Source: Nitrospirales bacterium (GTDB taxonomy: Bacteria; Nitrospirota; Nitrospiria; Nitrospirales; UBA8639). From it: a stretch of DNA of 51,198 nt. The first letter of the stretch is position 1, and every line of letters begins with the position of its first letter. Location: positions 1-51,198 of the forward strand of contig BQIW01000027.1 of assembly GCA_021604105.1 (NCBI GenBank). The letters run 5' to 3'. This document shows, in pieces, positions 18,979 through 27,943 of the stretch. The notes below the pieces were generated by a model. That model did not search any database. It saw nothing but the letters and a program-made list of their open reading frames with translations, and was not told the origin of the DNA. A program made the position numbers and the translations under genes.

Positions 18979-19965
18979 ATGAAAGTCCTCATTACAGGCT
19001 CTTCAGGCTTCATTGGGGCTGCAGTGACACGAGCAGTCGTGGCGAAGGGCGATGAGGTCCGTGTACTGGTTCGGCCCACCAGTAATTTAAAAAATCTAGA
19101 AGGATTACGGGTCGAAACTGTTCAGGGGGATTTGCAGGATCCCTTGTCCCTCAAGAAAGCTATTGCCGGCTGCGAAGGGTTATATCACGTGGCGGCGCAT
19201 TATGCGTTATGGGATCAAGATCCTTCTATCTTTTATGCCATCAATGTCGAGGGAACCAAAAATTTACTCCGTGCAGCACGGGAATCAGGCATTCAACGAA
19301 TCGTCTACACGAGCACAATTGGTGCGATCGGGTTGCCTGATGAAGGAGGCCTTGGAAATGAAACCCTCTTTCCTTCCTTGGCCCAATTGGCAGGGGATTA
19401 TAAGCGATCAAAATTTTTGGCTGAGCAGGAAGTCCTCCGCATGGCTCAAGAGGGGTTGCCGGTGGTTATTGTCAATCCAACGGCTCCAGTGGGAGAGCGC
19501 GACGTTAAGCCCACTCCAACTGGCCAAATTATTGTAGATTTTATGCGCGGCCGTATGTTGGCGTATATTGAAACCGGGATGAATTTGGTGGATGTTGAGG
19601 ATGTGGCCATAGGGCATATCCGGGCGATGGAGCGCGGTCGGGTGGGTGAGCGGTATATTCTGGGAAATCAGAATCTTACACTGAAAGAAGTATGTCAGAT
19701 GCTCAGTCGACTAACGGGAGTGCCTGCTCCGCGGCTACAATTGCCTTGGAGGCTTGTCCTTCCCATGGCGCATGCGAATCAATGGATTGCCAATTTCGTG
19801 ACCCATCGTCCTCCAAGAATTCCCTTGGAAGGGGTACGGATGGCCAAGTATCACATGCATTATGATTGCACGAAGGCGCGCCAGGAACTGTCGCTTCCCC
19901 AAACCCCTGTGGAAACGGCACTGAAAAAAGCCGTTCAGTGGTTTCGCCAACACGGATACTCCTGA
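18979..19965 (+). CDS. hpnA: Hopanoid-associated sugar epimerase HpnA
   Basis: 328 residues. Extended short-chain dehydrogenase: Rossmann motif TGSSGFIG at residues 6-13, catalytic Tyr141-x3-Lys145 (YKRSK), TST and NPTAPVGERDVKPTPTG. The NPTAPVG...DVKPTPTGQII signature and overall length match HpnA, an NAD-dependent enzyme proposed to act on the sugar moiety during hopanoid side-chain elaboration. It follows the prenyl synthase by about 100 bases in the same direction, so a common transcript for isoprenoid and hopanoid synthesis is plausible. No squalene-hopene cyclase lies in the window. Confidence 0.93.
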   Translation: MKVLITGSSGFIGAAVTRAVVAKGDEVRVLVRPTSNLKNLEGLRVETVQGDLQDPLSLKKAIAGCEGLYHVAAHYALWDQDPSIFYAINVEGTKNLLRAARESGIQRIVYTSTIGAIGLPDEGGLGNETLFPSLAQLAGDYKRSKFLAEQEVLRMAQEGLPVVIVNPTAPVGERDVKPTPTGQIIVDFMRGRMLAYIETGMNLVDVEDVAIGHIRAMERGRVGERYILGNQNLTLKEVCQMLSRLTGVPAPRLQLPWRLVLPMAHANQWIANFVTHRPPRIPLEGVRMAKYHMHYDCTKARQELSLPQTPVETALKKAVQWFRQHGYS

Positions 19966-20236
19966 TCTCTCCTCCGCAAGCTTTGCCCACCTCCAATACA
20001 AGGGCAAAGTTTTGAATTTAATTTTCTACTCGCTCACACTGATATTCTCATGCCCGATGGTTTTGTCTTTTTAGGTACATTCTCTATTGTGTGGCAAAAC
20101 TCCTCGGATGGCGGCGAACCGGCGAGTTTTCCGGCCTCAGGCAGGTATCTTTTCAGTATCCCATTCATGGAATCCTTTTCGTTTCCATTTTTATTGTTTG
20201 ACGGCAACTGCCTGGACCTGGTGTGAATCCGTGGAA

Positions 20237-20690
20237 ATGGGGCGGGCTTTCAGGGATGGCTATTCGATCCAGGATTAAGAACCTCATGGCCTGTTTTGGG
20301 CTTTACGGTGGTGTGTTTTACTTTTGCCAATGTCGTGACCGATCCAGTTTTGGGTGAACGATGGTTTCTGTGAAATATCTTTGGTTAGCCGGAGAAGGGA
20401 ATTCATTTTGGTGTTCTTCTTACAAATGTTGGGGGATGGGCGGTCGTCGGATTCATCTCTCATCTTGGGTATGGTTGGATGGAGCGGGGCCGAAATGCAA
20501 CGGGCCCCGTTTCTCGTGAGGTCGTGAGTGGGAAATTGATACTAGGCAATTGTATCTAGTAGGGCATTCTGGTCTTTATTTTGTGGGGCTTCCGAATTGG
20601 GGAGGGTTGCCTTTTTACTTCCTGCTCACCGCAGTCCTTTTCTCTTCATTGTGGGGGGGATGGTTCACTTCCAGGATTGCCGAGTCTTGA
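20237..20690 (+). pseudogene. Decayed CruF/COG2324-type carotenoid biosynthesis gene
   Basis: Three pieces in different frames read as one membrane protein: FDPGLRTSWPVLGFTVV with VVTDPVLGERWFL up to a stop near 20371; then IHFGVLLTNVGGWAVVGFIS with HLGYGWMER up to a stop near 20557; then LVGHSGLYFVGLPNWGG and a final hydrophobic stretch to 20690. The DPV...RWFL and FGVxLTNxxGWAVVG patterns are those of carotenoid 1,2-hydratase-like CruF proteins. At least two frameshifts or stops break it. The upstream 270 bases may hold its degraded N-terminus. The state of the gene suggests that this strain lost that carotenoid step. Confidence 0.6.
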
Positions 20691-20781
20691 GGCGGGAGGA
20701 AGTGGCATCCCCAAGAAATTTCGACCCCATTGCGGGTCGTGTCGCTTGAGGCCACTACCGCAGGGCCGGTATGATGCAACC

Positions 20782-21183
20782 ATGAAGGGATTTCTAATTC
20801 GATGCGGGATCACGGGGTTTGCGGTTTTGTTGGCAAGCCAGATAATCCCTGGCATTGAAATCACAGGGGTTGCGTCGGGGATTGCCGCAGTGGTCATTCT
20901 TGCCTTTCTCAATTCCATCATCCGCCCCGTGCTTTATCTCCTTTCAGCCCCATTTATTTTCGTCACATTAGGGCTATTCATGGTTCTCATTAATGGATTC
21001 CTCCTCTATCTGGTATCAATTCTGGTGAAAGGATTTATTGTCTCTGGATTTTGGCCAGCGGTGGGTGGCGCGCTCATTATAAGTCTGGTTAGTGGAATAT
21101 TAAATATCTGGATTTCTGAGCAAGGCCGAATAGAAATTGTCACGCATCCTTCATCCGGTCGAAAAATTCGCCATATAAATTAA
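20782..21183 (+). CDS. Small membrane protein of the phage-holin 4_2 (YvlD-like) family
   Basis: 133 residues from the ATG at 20782; the frame is open further upstream but that part overlaps the carotenoid pseudogene. Four hydrophobic segments with the family pattern: IRCGITGFAVLLASQIIPGI, then AAVVILAFLNSIIRPVLYLL, TLGLFMVLINGFLLYLVSIL, and FWPAVGGALIISLVSGILNI. Proteins of this family (DUF360/Phage_holin_4_2, including YvlD) are widespread chromosomal membrane proteins, not phage lysis proteins; their role is poorly known. Confidence 0.85.
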   Translation: MKGFLIRCGITGFAVLLASQIIPGIEITGVASGIAAVVILAFLNSIIRPVLYLLSAPFIFVTLGLFMVLINGFLLYLVSILVKGFIVSGFWPAVGGALIISLVSGILNIWISEQGRIEIVTHPSSGRKIRHIN

Positions 21184-21327
21184 CGGGACAACTCCTTGGA
21201 TATTTCCTCCTGGCGTTGAGGAAGGGTTCAAGAATTTTATTGAGCTAGGGAAGGAACCCTTCGCCCCTTAACCATCGGCATATCCGACAATTCAATGTGC
21301 GCAAAAATTCTGAGAGGAAACGCATGC

Positions 21328-23130
21328 ATGTCCAAACGTCTTGAATCCACATTAGCTACCAAGCAACAAAGTACCCTTCAAAAGATTCTGACTTCCGTGG
21401 TCAATGAGGTTGGGATGGAAGCGGTTTTGGTCGCGATTATGACTCATGATGGTGGACCATTGGTCGAGCAGGTTTCCCGGGGGTTTTCTCCAAGAGAAGT
21501 CCGCGCAATTCTTCGTGCACTTTCAATGGAGGATTTAAAAAGTCTCGCCGTCCGTAATGGAATGGGCGGAGAGCTGGAGAGCGTACTCAAAATTCGCATG
21601 GTGACTCCTGGGAGCAAGGTCGCGTTGGTCCTTCCTTTAAAGTTTGGCGGTCGAGTGTATGGCACGTTGGTATTGGCCAGGAGAGAAAATTCCGCGCTGA
21701 CCAAAAGAGAAAAGACGACCCTCTCAACTAATGTCTCGCATATTTCTACAGAATTAAAGAAAGCGGGCCTATTTGGTTCCTCACTGATCTTGGGCAAGCC
21801 ATTAGTGGGTAATGAACCTTTGGCATTGGCTGTGGCTGGGAAAGAGGGCCATTCGCCCGTGACTCGAACGTATTCGAATGCGGAAGTCCAAGAGCGCATA
21901 GGAAGCATTTTGACAGAAGAAGTCAGTGGGGGTCTGTCTTTTGATCGTGGCTGGGTCAGCATCTATGACCCTCTTGCCGCGACGCTGGAAGTGTTGGGTG
22001 TATTCGGAACTCAGAAAAAGGATGTGAGCCCAGGGCAGCTTCTCTCTCTCGATGATTCGGCTTCCGGGTGGTCTGTTCGTCATCGAAAGCCTCGCTGTGA
22101 CAATAATTTGGCTTCAACTCAAGGGCGGTTTCATGACTATAAACAGCTGTACCGTGATCGATTCGCCTCGACAATGGTCGTGCCTTTTTACGTCAGGGGA
22201 CGAGTAGCGGGTACGGTCACGTTAGCGTCAAAAACTCCTAATAATTTTGATCAAATTGGGACCGAATCGAAAAGCCTCGAGGCCATTACGACAAAATTGG
22301 TGGAATTGTTTGAGGACCCATCGTGTCATCTCTCCGTCATGGATGTCGCCCCGATTCCACCGGAACAGCCTGCCCTCAAAGGGCAGGTGATTATTGCTCC
22401 ATCGGAGGGAGAGGATGTTCGTAAGGAAGAGCGACGTGCCGCGCTACATGAAGTGAGCTCGTTTCTGGCTACAGAAATTCGTGAACCTATTGGGTTTATC
22501 AGGGCTCAGCTGGAAGAAATTACGACTGAGGCCGATCTTGATTTCGATTCGCAAACCCGTGTGGAAAATGCCATGCGGGATATGATCCGTATTGAAACGG
22601 TATTAAATGAAATTCTGGACTTTGCCAAGCCGTTGGAACTTGATCGAAAAATGTGCCGGGTTCAGGATTTATTGGATAAGGCTTTTTCGTTGGTGTCGAC
22701 GGACATTCGCGTTAATCGGATTGAAGTCATCAAAAAAGTGCCGGCTCGGTTGGCCCAAGTCCGGTGGGATGAAATGAAAATGCAGCATGTATTCCTCTGT
22801 GTTTTCAAAAATGCTATTGAAGCCATGTCTCCAGGAGGGCATTTGCGGGTGGAAGTCATGCTCACCAGAGCTCGAAAGCCGGAACTTCAGATAGTTATTG
22901 CCAATGATGGAGTACCCATTCCTGCCGAACTTGTGGATAAAGTGTTTGAACCCTATTTCACCACGAAGCGATCAGGGACTGGATTGGGTTTGGCGACCGT
23001 GAAAAAGGTCGTTGAGGAGCACCAGGGTCAAATCAGTATTGCTAGTGAGCCGGATAAGGGGACGACCGTCACTATGCTCATGCCAGCCCCACGACCAAGA
23101 AACCCGTATCGGCCACGCCGTCAAACTTGA
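21328..23130 (+). CDS. GAF-domain histidine-kinase-like protein lacking the phospho-acceptor histidine
   Basis: 600 residues from the ATG at 21328, with GAGAGG upstream; the frame also contains an ATG at 21295. Two GAF-like regions (about residues 10-150 and 180-325) precede a dimerisation/phospho-acceptor helix and a HATPase domain. The H-box reads ATEIREPIG where kinases have AHEIRNPLG, so Thr382 replaces the histidine. The N-box FKNAIEAM and G2 box SGTGLGLA are intact, but the D-box is IANDGVPIP instead of DNGxGIP. It may be a pseudokinase that senses ligands and regulates another kinase. No membrane segment is visible, so it is cytoplasmic. No response regulator is adjacent. Confidence 0.85.
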   Translation: MSKRLESTLATKQQSTLQKILTSVVNEVGMEAVLVAIMTHDGGPLVEQVSRGFSPREVRAILRALSMEDLKSLAVRNGMGGELESVLKIRMVTPGSKVALVLPLKFGGRVYGTLVLARRENSALTKREKTTLSTNVSHISTELKKAGLFGSSLILGKPLVGNEPLALAVAGKEGHSPVTRTYSNAEVQERIGSILTEEVSGGLSFDRGWVSIYDPLAATLEVLGVFGTQKKDVSPGQLLSLDDSASGWSVRHRKPRCDNNLASTQGRFHDYKQLYRDRFASTMVVPFYVRGRVAGTVTLASKTPNNFDQIGTESKSLEAITTKLVELFEDPSCHLSVMDVAPIPPEQPALKGQVIIAPSEGEDVRKEERRAALHEVSSFLATEIREPIGFIRAQLEEITTEADLDFDSQTRVENAMRDMIRIETVLNEILDFAKPLELDRKMCRVQDLLDKAFSLVSTDIRVNRIEVIKKVPARLAQVRWDEMKMQHVFLCVFKNAIEAMSPGGHLRVEVMLTRARKPELQIVIANDGVPIPAELVDKVFEPYFTTKRSGTGLGLATVKKVVEEHQGQISIASEPDKGTTVTMLMPAPRPRNPYRPRRQT

Positions 23131-23313
23131 TTGAATCAACGAATGTACCTGAGGTTGTGCCCATTCAAAATTTTAGCTATTTGGGTTCGGTAAGCTTGAC
23201 ACTTCCGGCCAATCTGAATAAGATCGCCTTTTCTATATGAATAACTCGGGCCATGTACATATTCAGACCATTTTCTATTGTTAACCAGTCTTAACCAACA
23301 AAGGAGCGGTCTT

Positions 23314-23667
23314 ATGAAAGGGATTGGAATTTTTCTTGGAACGGTGGGTGCTAGCACCTTTGCCTTATCAATGGCCTTTGCCAATCCAGGGTTGTTGCCA
23401 GCTCACCCGGGGTATCCAGCTGCTGGGAAGTCTCCGGTGACGGGGCAATCTACCGCTAATGATCCTGGCCAAACGAATGTAGGAGGTGAGACAAGTTTAT
23501 TGTCTTCTCAAGGGTTTGGCAGCAAAGCTGTTAAGAATGATGTGAGTGATCCTAATCGGGCTAGGATCCAAAAGTCGGCTGGTGCTGGTCGCTTGCCTGA
23601 AGTTGAAGGTCCGCTAAACAAAATCACCCCGAATCCAGCCGGGGCCAAATCGACGGTTATAAAATAA
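23314..23667 (+). CDS. Small exported protein, unknown function
   Basis: 117 residues from the ATG at 23314, which follows AAAGGAG; the frame opens at 23278. A signal peptide (MKGIGIFLGTVGASTFALS, cleaved near AFA) leads a mature protein that is glycine-, proline-, asparagine- and serine-rich with no cysteine (PGYPAAGKSPVTGQS, PLNKITPNPAG). It looks intrinsically disordered. A strong terminator follows directly, indicating a monocistronic unit. No family recognised. Confidence 0.65.
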   Translation: MKGIGIFLGTVGASTFALSMAFANPGLLPAHPGYPAAGKSPVTGQSTANDPGQTNVGGETSLLSSQGFGSKAVKNDVSDPNRARIQKSAGAGRLPEVEGPLNKITPNPAGAKSTVIK

Positions 23668-23699
23668 TTTCCTTTTTGCAGTTTGAATACTCAGGAGAA

Positions 23700-23726
23700 G
23701 GGTGCCAGCAATGGCACCCTTTTTTT
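23700..23726 (+). terminator. Rho-independent terminator
   Basis: GGGTGCC, six-base loop, GGCACCC followed by seven T residues. A textbook intrinsic terminator, 33 bases after the stop of the small exported protein. Confidence 0.9.
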
Positions 23727-23821
23727 GTGGCATATTTTTCCGTATCATTTTTCAAGATCTGCCCATGCCTCGTTTCCTGCTTTTTTTACTTCCACCATCA
23801 ACAAACTAGCTTGGACTTGCC

Positions 23822-24886
23822 TTGAATCGGATTAATACGGAGCTTAGCAATGCCTTAAAAACCAAAATTCGAACGCAAGGGCCAATGACCTTCAGGGACT
23901 TTATGTCTGCGGCTTTATATGATGAAACCATGGGGTTTTATGCAAATGCACCAAAAATTGGAAGTCCTGATGGGCCGTTTGACACCAATGCAAAATTCCC
24001 GGCTTTCGGATACGCCATTGCCAAAGCCATCACGTATGCAGAGAAGGCGTTGGGTTCTCACCTGCGGGTCTTGGAGCTGGGTGGGGGAACAGGTCAGTTG
24101 GGGAGCCATATTATCTCTTGTCTTGAAAACGTTCATGAATACGTAGTTCTAGATCCTAGCCCCGGATTGCGAGCTAAGCAAACGCAAAGGGGATTGCAAG
24201 CGATCAGCAATATCGACTGTTTATCTCCAGGACCGACATTTGTGTTCGGGAACGAAGTGCTTGATGCGTTGCCCGTTCATCGAGTTATGGGAATGGGCCA
24301 TGATGAGGTTTTGGAACTGTATGTGGATCTGGATGAGGATGGAGAGTTTTATGAACAACCGAATTCTCTTTCGTCTCTAGAATTAGCCGAACGGTTGAGG
24401 GATGATCGGGTGCAGCTTGGGCGAGGGCAAGTCGCCGAAATTTGTTTGGAGTTGAAACCATTTCTCAAAAGCCTATGGAGAGTTGTGGATCCAGGGTATG
24501 TGATTTTTATTGATTATGGTGACTGCGCCTCAAATTTATACTCATATCGTCATAGAAATGGCAGTCTTCGATCCTACTATCACCAGCAACAAGTGTATGA
24601 CCCGTTTTTCGCTGTGGGCCACCAAGACTTGACGGCGGATGTGGATTTTACGGCTGCGTGCTTTATTGCAGAAAAGGTCGGTTTTGAAGTAGCGGGGCCT
24701 GTCCCGCAAGGAATATGGCTGCGAAATCTTGGAATTCTGGATTATAAAGGGCCAATGGGTGAGGGACCTGATCAAGAAGAGATTGATGTGCTCACCAGGC
24801 CGGCCTGCTTGGGAAGTACTTTTGATATTCTCATTTTTAAAACAAAGGGTATCTCTGATGGGCCAGGTCTACAGCCACCTTCATAA
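23822..24886 (+). CDS. SAM-dependent methyltransferase, MidA/NDUFAF7 (DUF185) family
   Basis: 354 residues, TTG start. The fold is recognisable: MTFRDFMSAALYDETMGFYAN at the start, SAM-binding LELGGGTGQLG, then VFGNEVLDALPVHRV and CLELKPFLKSL, FIDYG, GSLRSYYHQQ and DLTADVDFTA. The mitochondrial homologue NDUFAF7 methylates an arginine of a complex I subunit early in assembly; bacterial members are widespread and their target is mostly unknown. No NADH dehydrogenase gene is close. Assignment to the family is firm, substrate inferred at most. Confidence 0.92.
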   Translation: MNRINTELSNALKTKIRTQGPMTFRDFMSAALYDETMGFYANAPKIGSPDGPFDTNAKFPAFGYAIAKAITYAEKALGSHLRVLELGGGTGQLGSHIISCLENVHEYVVLDPSPGLRAKQTQRGLQAISNIDCLSPGPTFVFGNEVLDALPVHRVMGMGHDEVLELYVDLDEDGEFYEQPNSLSSLELAERLRDDRVQLGRGQVAEICLELKPFLKSLWRVVDPGYVIFIDYGDCASNLYSYRHRNGSLRSYYHQQQVYDPFFAVGHQDLTADVDFTAACFIAEKVGFEVAGPVPQGIWLRNLGILDYKGPMGEGPDQEEIDVLTRPACLGSTFDILIFKTKGISDGPGLQPPS

Positions 24887-25259
24887 AGGGTCCTGTCAAA
24901 ATATCCACTACCCTGCCAAATCTCACCATATTTTTTTTGAACACAACGGGAGGAAGAGGGAGTGTGGTGAGAGCGAAGTCAAAAAGATGTAATTTTTTTA
25001 AAACGAGCGGTATGCCTATATTATAGTCAATAATTTTTGTACCCACAAAATGTATGTTTACTCTTTTTTTTTATCACAAAATATTGTAGACTCCAAAAAT
25101 TCATTCGATTGTCTAGTGATCTCCTTTCATTTTCCGCAATCATACACACCTAATTAAGTGGTGCTTTTCGAGAGATCATGTGGTGCGTGGCACGCGTGAT
25201 GCACTGACTCACCTGTTGAGAAGAGTGGGAAGCAGGAGGCTTTCAAAGGAGGGAGAGTT
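24887..25259. other. Intergenic, no gene seen
   Basis: 373 AT-rich bases. No coding pattern or terminator is clear. Confidence 0.5.
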
Positions 25260-25490
25260 ATGAAGTGTGTACGATGTAATGGGCTAATGGTGGTTGATGA
25301 TTGTCTGGACATTAAGGGCGCGATGGGGGAACTTTGGATTAAAGCGTATCGATGTATTATGTGTGGGAACCTGATGGACCCCGTCATTAATCATCATCGG
25401 ACTGATGGTCCAGTTCAGGCGCAGGTTATTCCATTTCGAAAGCGGCTACGGAGAGCCCCGCGGACTCCTGTTGCTCGATTGACGGCCTGA
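25260..25490 (+). CDS. Small zinc-ribbon protein
   Basis: 76 residues with a very strong ribosome site (AAAGGAGGGAGAG). CVRC near the start and CIMC at residues 32-35 form a C-x2-C...C-x2-C zinc ribbon with a 25-residue spacer. The tail is basic (PFRKRLRRAPRTPVARL), compatible with nucleic-acid binding. No larger domain is present. Such tiny ribbon proteins are commonly conserved in related genomes without known function. Confidence 0.75.
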   Translation: MKCVRCNGLMVVDDCLDIKGAMGELWIKAYRCIMCGNLMDPVINHHRTDGPVQAQVIPFRKRLRRAPRTPVARLTA

Positions 25491-26092
25491 AAAGGCGGAC
25501 GAGAAATTTTGGGAGATGCGGTGCGGCTTGGGAGCAACACTTTCCCAGGTACCCATTGAACCCTGGTTCCTGATGAAGTTCGCATGCTCCCGTGTGGCGA
25601 GGACCGGCCACCTAAAAATAATAATTACCGGTTCTTTCGATATTTCTGAAGCGGGTTTGGTGAGTAGATTGAATTTTCTTATTCCCATGGCCTTCGTGTA
25701 GTAATTTCCTCGAACCCTCTGCCAGTTGTTCATCTGCGACGATTCTGGCATGGCTACTTGAGTTTGCCTGACGAGTCTTGCTTTAGTGTACTGGTTATGC
25801 TTCTCTTGAGGATTGTTGCCAATCTTCAAGACGGCCTTCAGCTCTACTTGCCTGTGCTCACCCTCTTGCGGGAGAATTCCACCTTTCCGTAAAAGTCCTT
25901 TTTGTCCTGTTGGATGGGAATTGTGGAACATTTCATTCCCAACCTTGATACACTAGAGGGCTTAACAAGTCTCAAGATAATTTGAGTATGCAATGTAAGG
26001 ATGTATAGTTTTAGATTTTAGGAGTACGTTGGCAGCTTCCTTCCGCTTCCTGCCCATATCATCGATGTCCTGATAGAGGATTCTTCTCATTT
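25491..26092. other. Intergenic, no confident gene
   Basis: 602 bases. The only long frame, on the minus strand at 25446-25931, overlaps the zinc-ribbon gene, has a strange composition and no ribosome site, and is rejected. Confidence 0.5.
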
Positions 26093-27907
26093 GTGAACAG
26101 TGACCACCTCTTTTTCCTGGGCCTGATGGGAATCCTGTTGGTGTTTTTTATCTGGGAACGATGGCGCTATGATTTGGTCGCTCTCAGTGCCTTACTTCTC
26201 TCAACCCTGTTGGGGTTTGTTCCCTCCGAAGAAGCATTTTTAGGATTTGGTCATCCTGCCGTGGTCACCGTGGCAGCTGTGTTAATTATCAGCCGTGGGT
26301 TAAGTAACGCGGGGGCGGTGGACATTCTCGCGCGCTATGTCAAGGGTGCCACGTCTTCTTCCCCGTCCCTTCACGTGGCTGCCTTATCTTCTCTGGGTGG
26401 ATTGATTTCAACCGTCATGAATAATGTGGGAGCCCTGGCGTTACTGATGCCGGTGGCTATTCAATCGTCTGTTGAGGCCAAGCGGTCCCCCGCCGTGGTG
26501 TTGATGCCCTTGGCTTTTGGAACAATTTTGGGTGGAATGGGTACCCTTATTGGGACACCTCCCAATATCATCGTGGCCCATTACCGCGCAGAAATTGCTG
26601 GCGAGCCATTCGGGATGTTCGATTTCACTCCGGTAGGAGGAGTCATGGCGCTGGTGGGAATTCTCTTTGTAGCAGTAGTGGGTTGGCGCCTCATTCCCAT
26701 TGCACGACGATCTCAAAATGCGCCACAAGACCTGTTTTCAATACAGGAATATTTAACAGAGGTTGAAGTGCCTGAAAATTCTAAGGCAATAGGAAAATCC
26801 CTGTCGGAACTGGAATTGGCCACAGAGGATTCTGACGCCTTAATAATTGGGTTGGTGCGGGGTGACCAATCTATTCGGGGAGCGGCTTGGAGGGAGCACA
26901 TTCAAGTTGGCGATGTCCTCGTCCTTGAGGCGGGACCACAAGGTATTAATAAATTTGTGTCCACATTGGGTTTGAAGTTAACGGGGACCCAGCCAAAGGA
27001 AGAAACTCAGAATCCTGAACAACGGCCATCCGCAAGGAAGGATGAAGATGTGCTGTTGGAGGCGGTTGTGCCTCCTGATCGTTCCTGGTTGGTCGGGCGG
27101 CTGGCGGGGTCCTTAAAGCTGCGAAGCCGGTTTGGAATTCACTTGTTAGGAGCATCACGTCAAGGCACTCCTTATCGGGGCAGGCTAAGGGAATTTCGGT
27201 TCAAAGCTGGAGATGTGCTGCTCCTGCAGGGAGAAAAGGAACGGGTCTTGGAAGTGATTGGCCACCTTGGATGCCTCCCGTTGGCGGAGCGAGGACTTCA
27301 GTTGGGAAAGCCCGGACAGGCCTCGTTGGCTGTAGGGCTATTTGCCATCGCCCTTGGCAGCGGTATGGCCGGATTGGCGACATTACCAATTGCATTAATA
27401 TGTGCCGCCTTGGTGATGGTACTGTTGAGCATTGTTTCTCCTCGGGATGTCTATCAGACTGTCGATTGGCCTGTCCTGGTATTGTTAGGATCCATGATTC
27501 CTATCGGGCAAGCTCTGGAGAAAAGTGGAGCAACTGCCGTGCTGGCTCAGTTCATGGTGAATTGGGCAGAAGGATTTCCTCCTATTATGCTCTTAGGACT
27601 TATTATGTTATTGACGATGATGTTGTCGGCTGTCCTCAATAATGCGGCGACGGCCTTGGTGATGGCCCCGTTATGCGTGGCGGTGGCCCAAAATCTTGTG
27701 GTCAATGCCGATCCATTTCTCATGGCGGTGGCGATCGGAGCATCGTGTTCATTTTTGACCCCAATTGGGCATCAAAATAATTTGTTGGTCATGGGGCCAG
27801 GAGGATATCGATTTGGGGACTACTGGCGAATGGGATTCCCTTTAGAATTAATAATTCTCCTGGTTTCCCCTCCCCTCTTAGTCTACATGTGGCCCTTAAC
27901 GGACTAA
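26093..27907 (+). CDS. SLC13/DASS-type anion transporter with two TrkA-C domains
   Basis: 604 residues, GTG start. The membrane domain is split: roughly residues 1-210 and 410-604, each with five or six spans. Family motifs are present: MNNVGALALLMP, MGTLIGTPPNIIVA and, at the C-terminal half, LNNAATALVMAPL with FLTPIGHQNNLLVM. The middle holds two TrkA-C (RCK-C) domains (PENSKAIGKSLSEL..., DRSWLVGRLAGSLKLRS...), which usually bind nucleotides or other small ligands and gate transport. Substrates of such proteins include sulfate, dicarboxylates or other anions; none can be chosen from sequence. The potassium channel gene follows by 36 bases in the same direction. Confidence 0.88.
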   Translation: MNSDHLFFLGLMGILLVFFIWERWRYDLVALSALLLSTLLGFVPSEEAFLGFGHPAVVTVAAVLIISRGLSNAGAVDILARYVKGATSSSPSLHVAALSSLGGLISTVMNNVGALALLMPVAIQSSVEAKRSPAVVLMPLAFGTILGGMGTLIGTPPNIIVAHYRAEIAGEPFGMFDFTPVGGVMALVGILFVAVVGWRLIPIARRSQNAPQDLFSIQEYLTEVEVPENSKAIGKSLSELELATEDSDALIIGLVRGDQSIRGAAWREHIQVGDVLVLEAGPQGINKFVSTLGLKLTGTQPKEETQNPEQRPSARKDEDVLLEAVVPPDRSWLVGRLAGSLKLRSRFGIHLLGASRQGTPYRGRLREFRFKAGDVLLLQGEKERVLEVIGHLGCLPLAERGLQLGKPGQASLAVGLFAIALGSGMAGLATLPIALICAALVMVLLSIVSPRDVYQTVDWPVLVLLGSMIPIGQALEKSGATAVLAQFMVNWAEGFPPIMLLGLIMLLTMMLSAVLNNAATALVMAPLCVAVAQNLVVNADPFLMAVAIGASCSFLTPIGHQNNLLVMGPGGYRFGDYWRMGFPLELIILLVSPPLLVYMWPLTD

Positions 27908-27943
27908 GGATAACGGGTTTTGAAAACGAATTAAGAGGAAAAA

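Noticed and set aside
20782-21183. Phage origin for the holin-family protein
   Set aside because: No other phage genes nearby; this family is mostly chromosomal.
25446-25931. 161-codon open frame on the minus strand
   Set aside because: Overlaps the zinc-ribbon gene, lacks a ribosome site and has an unnatural residue composition.
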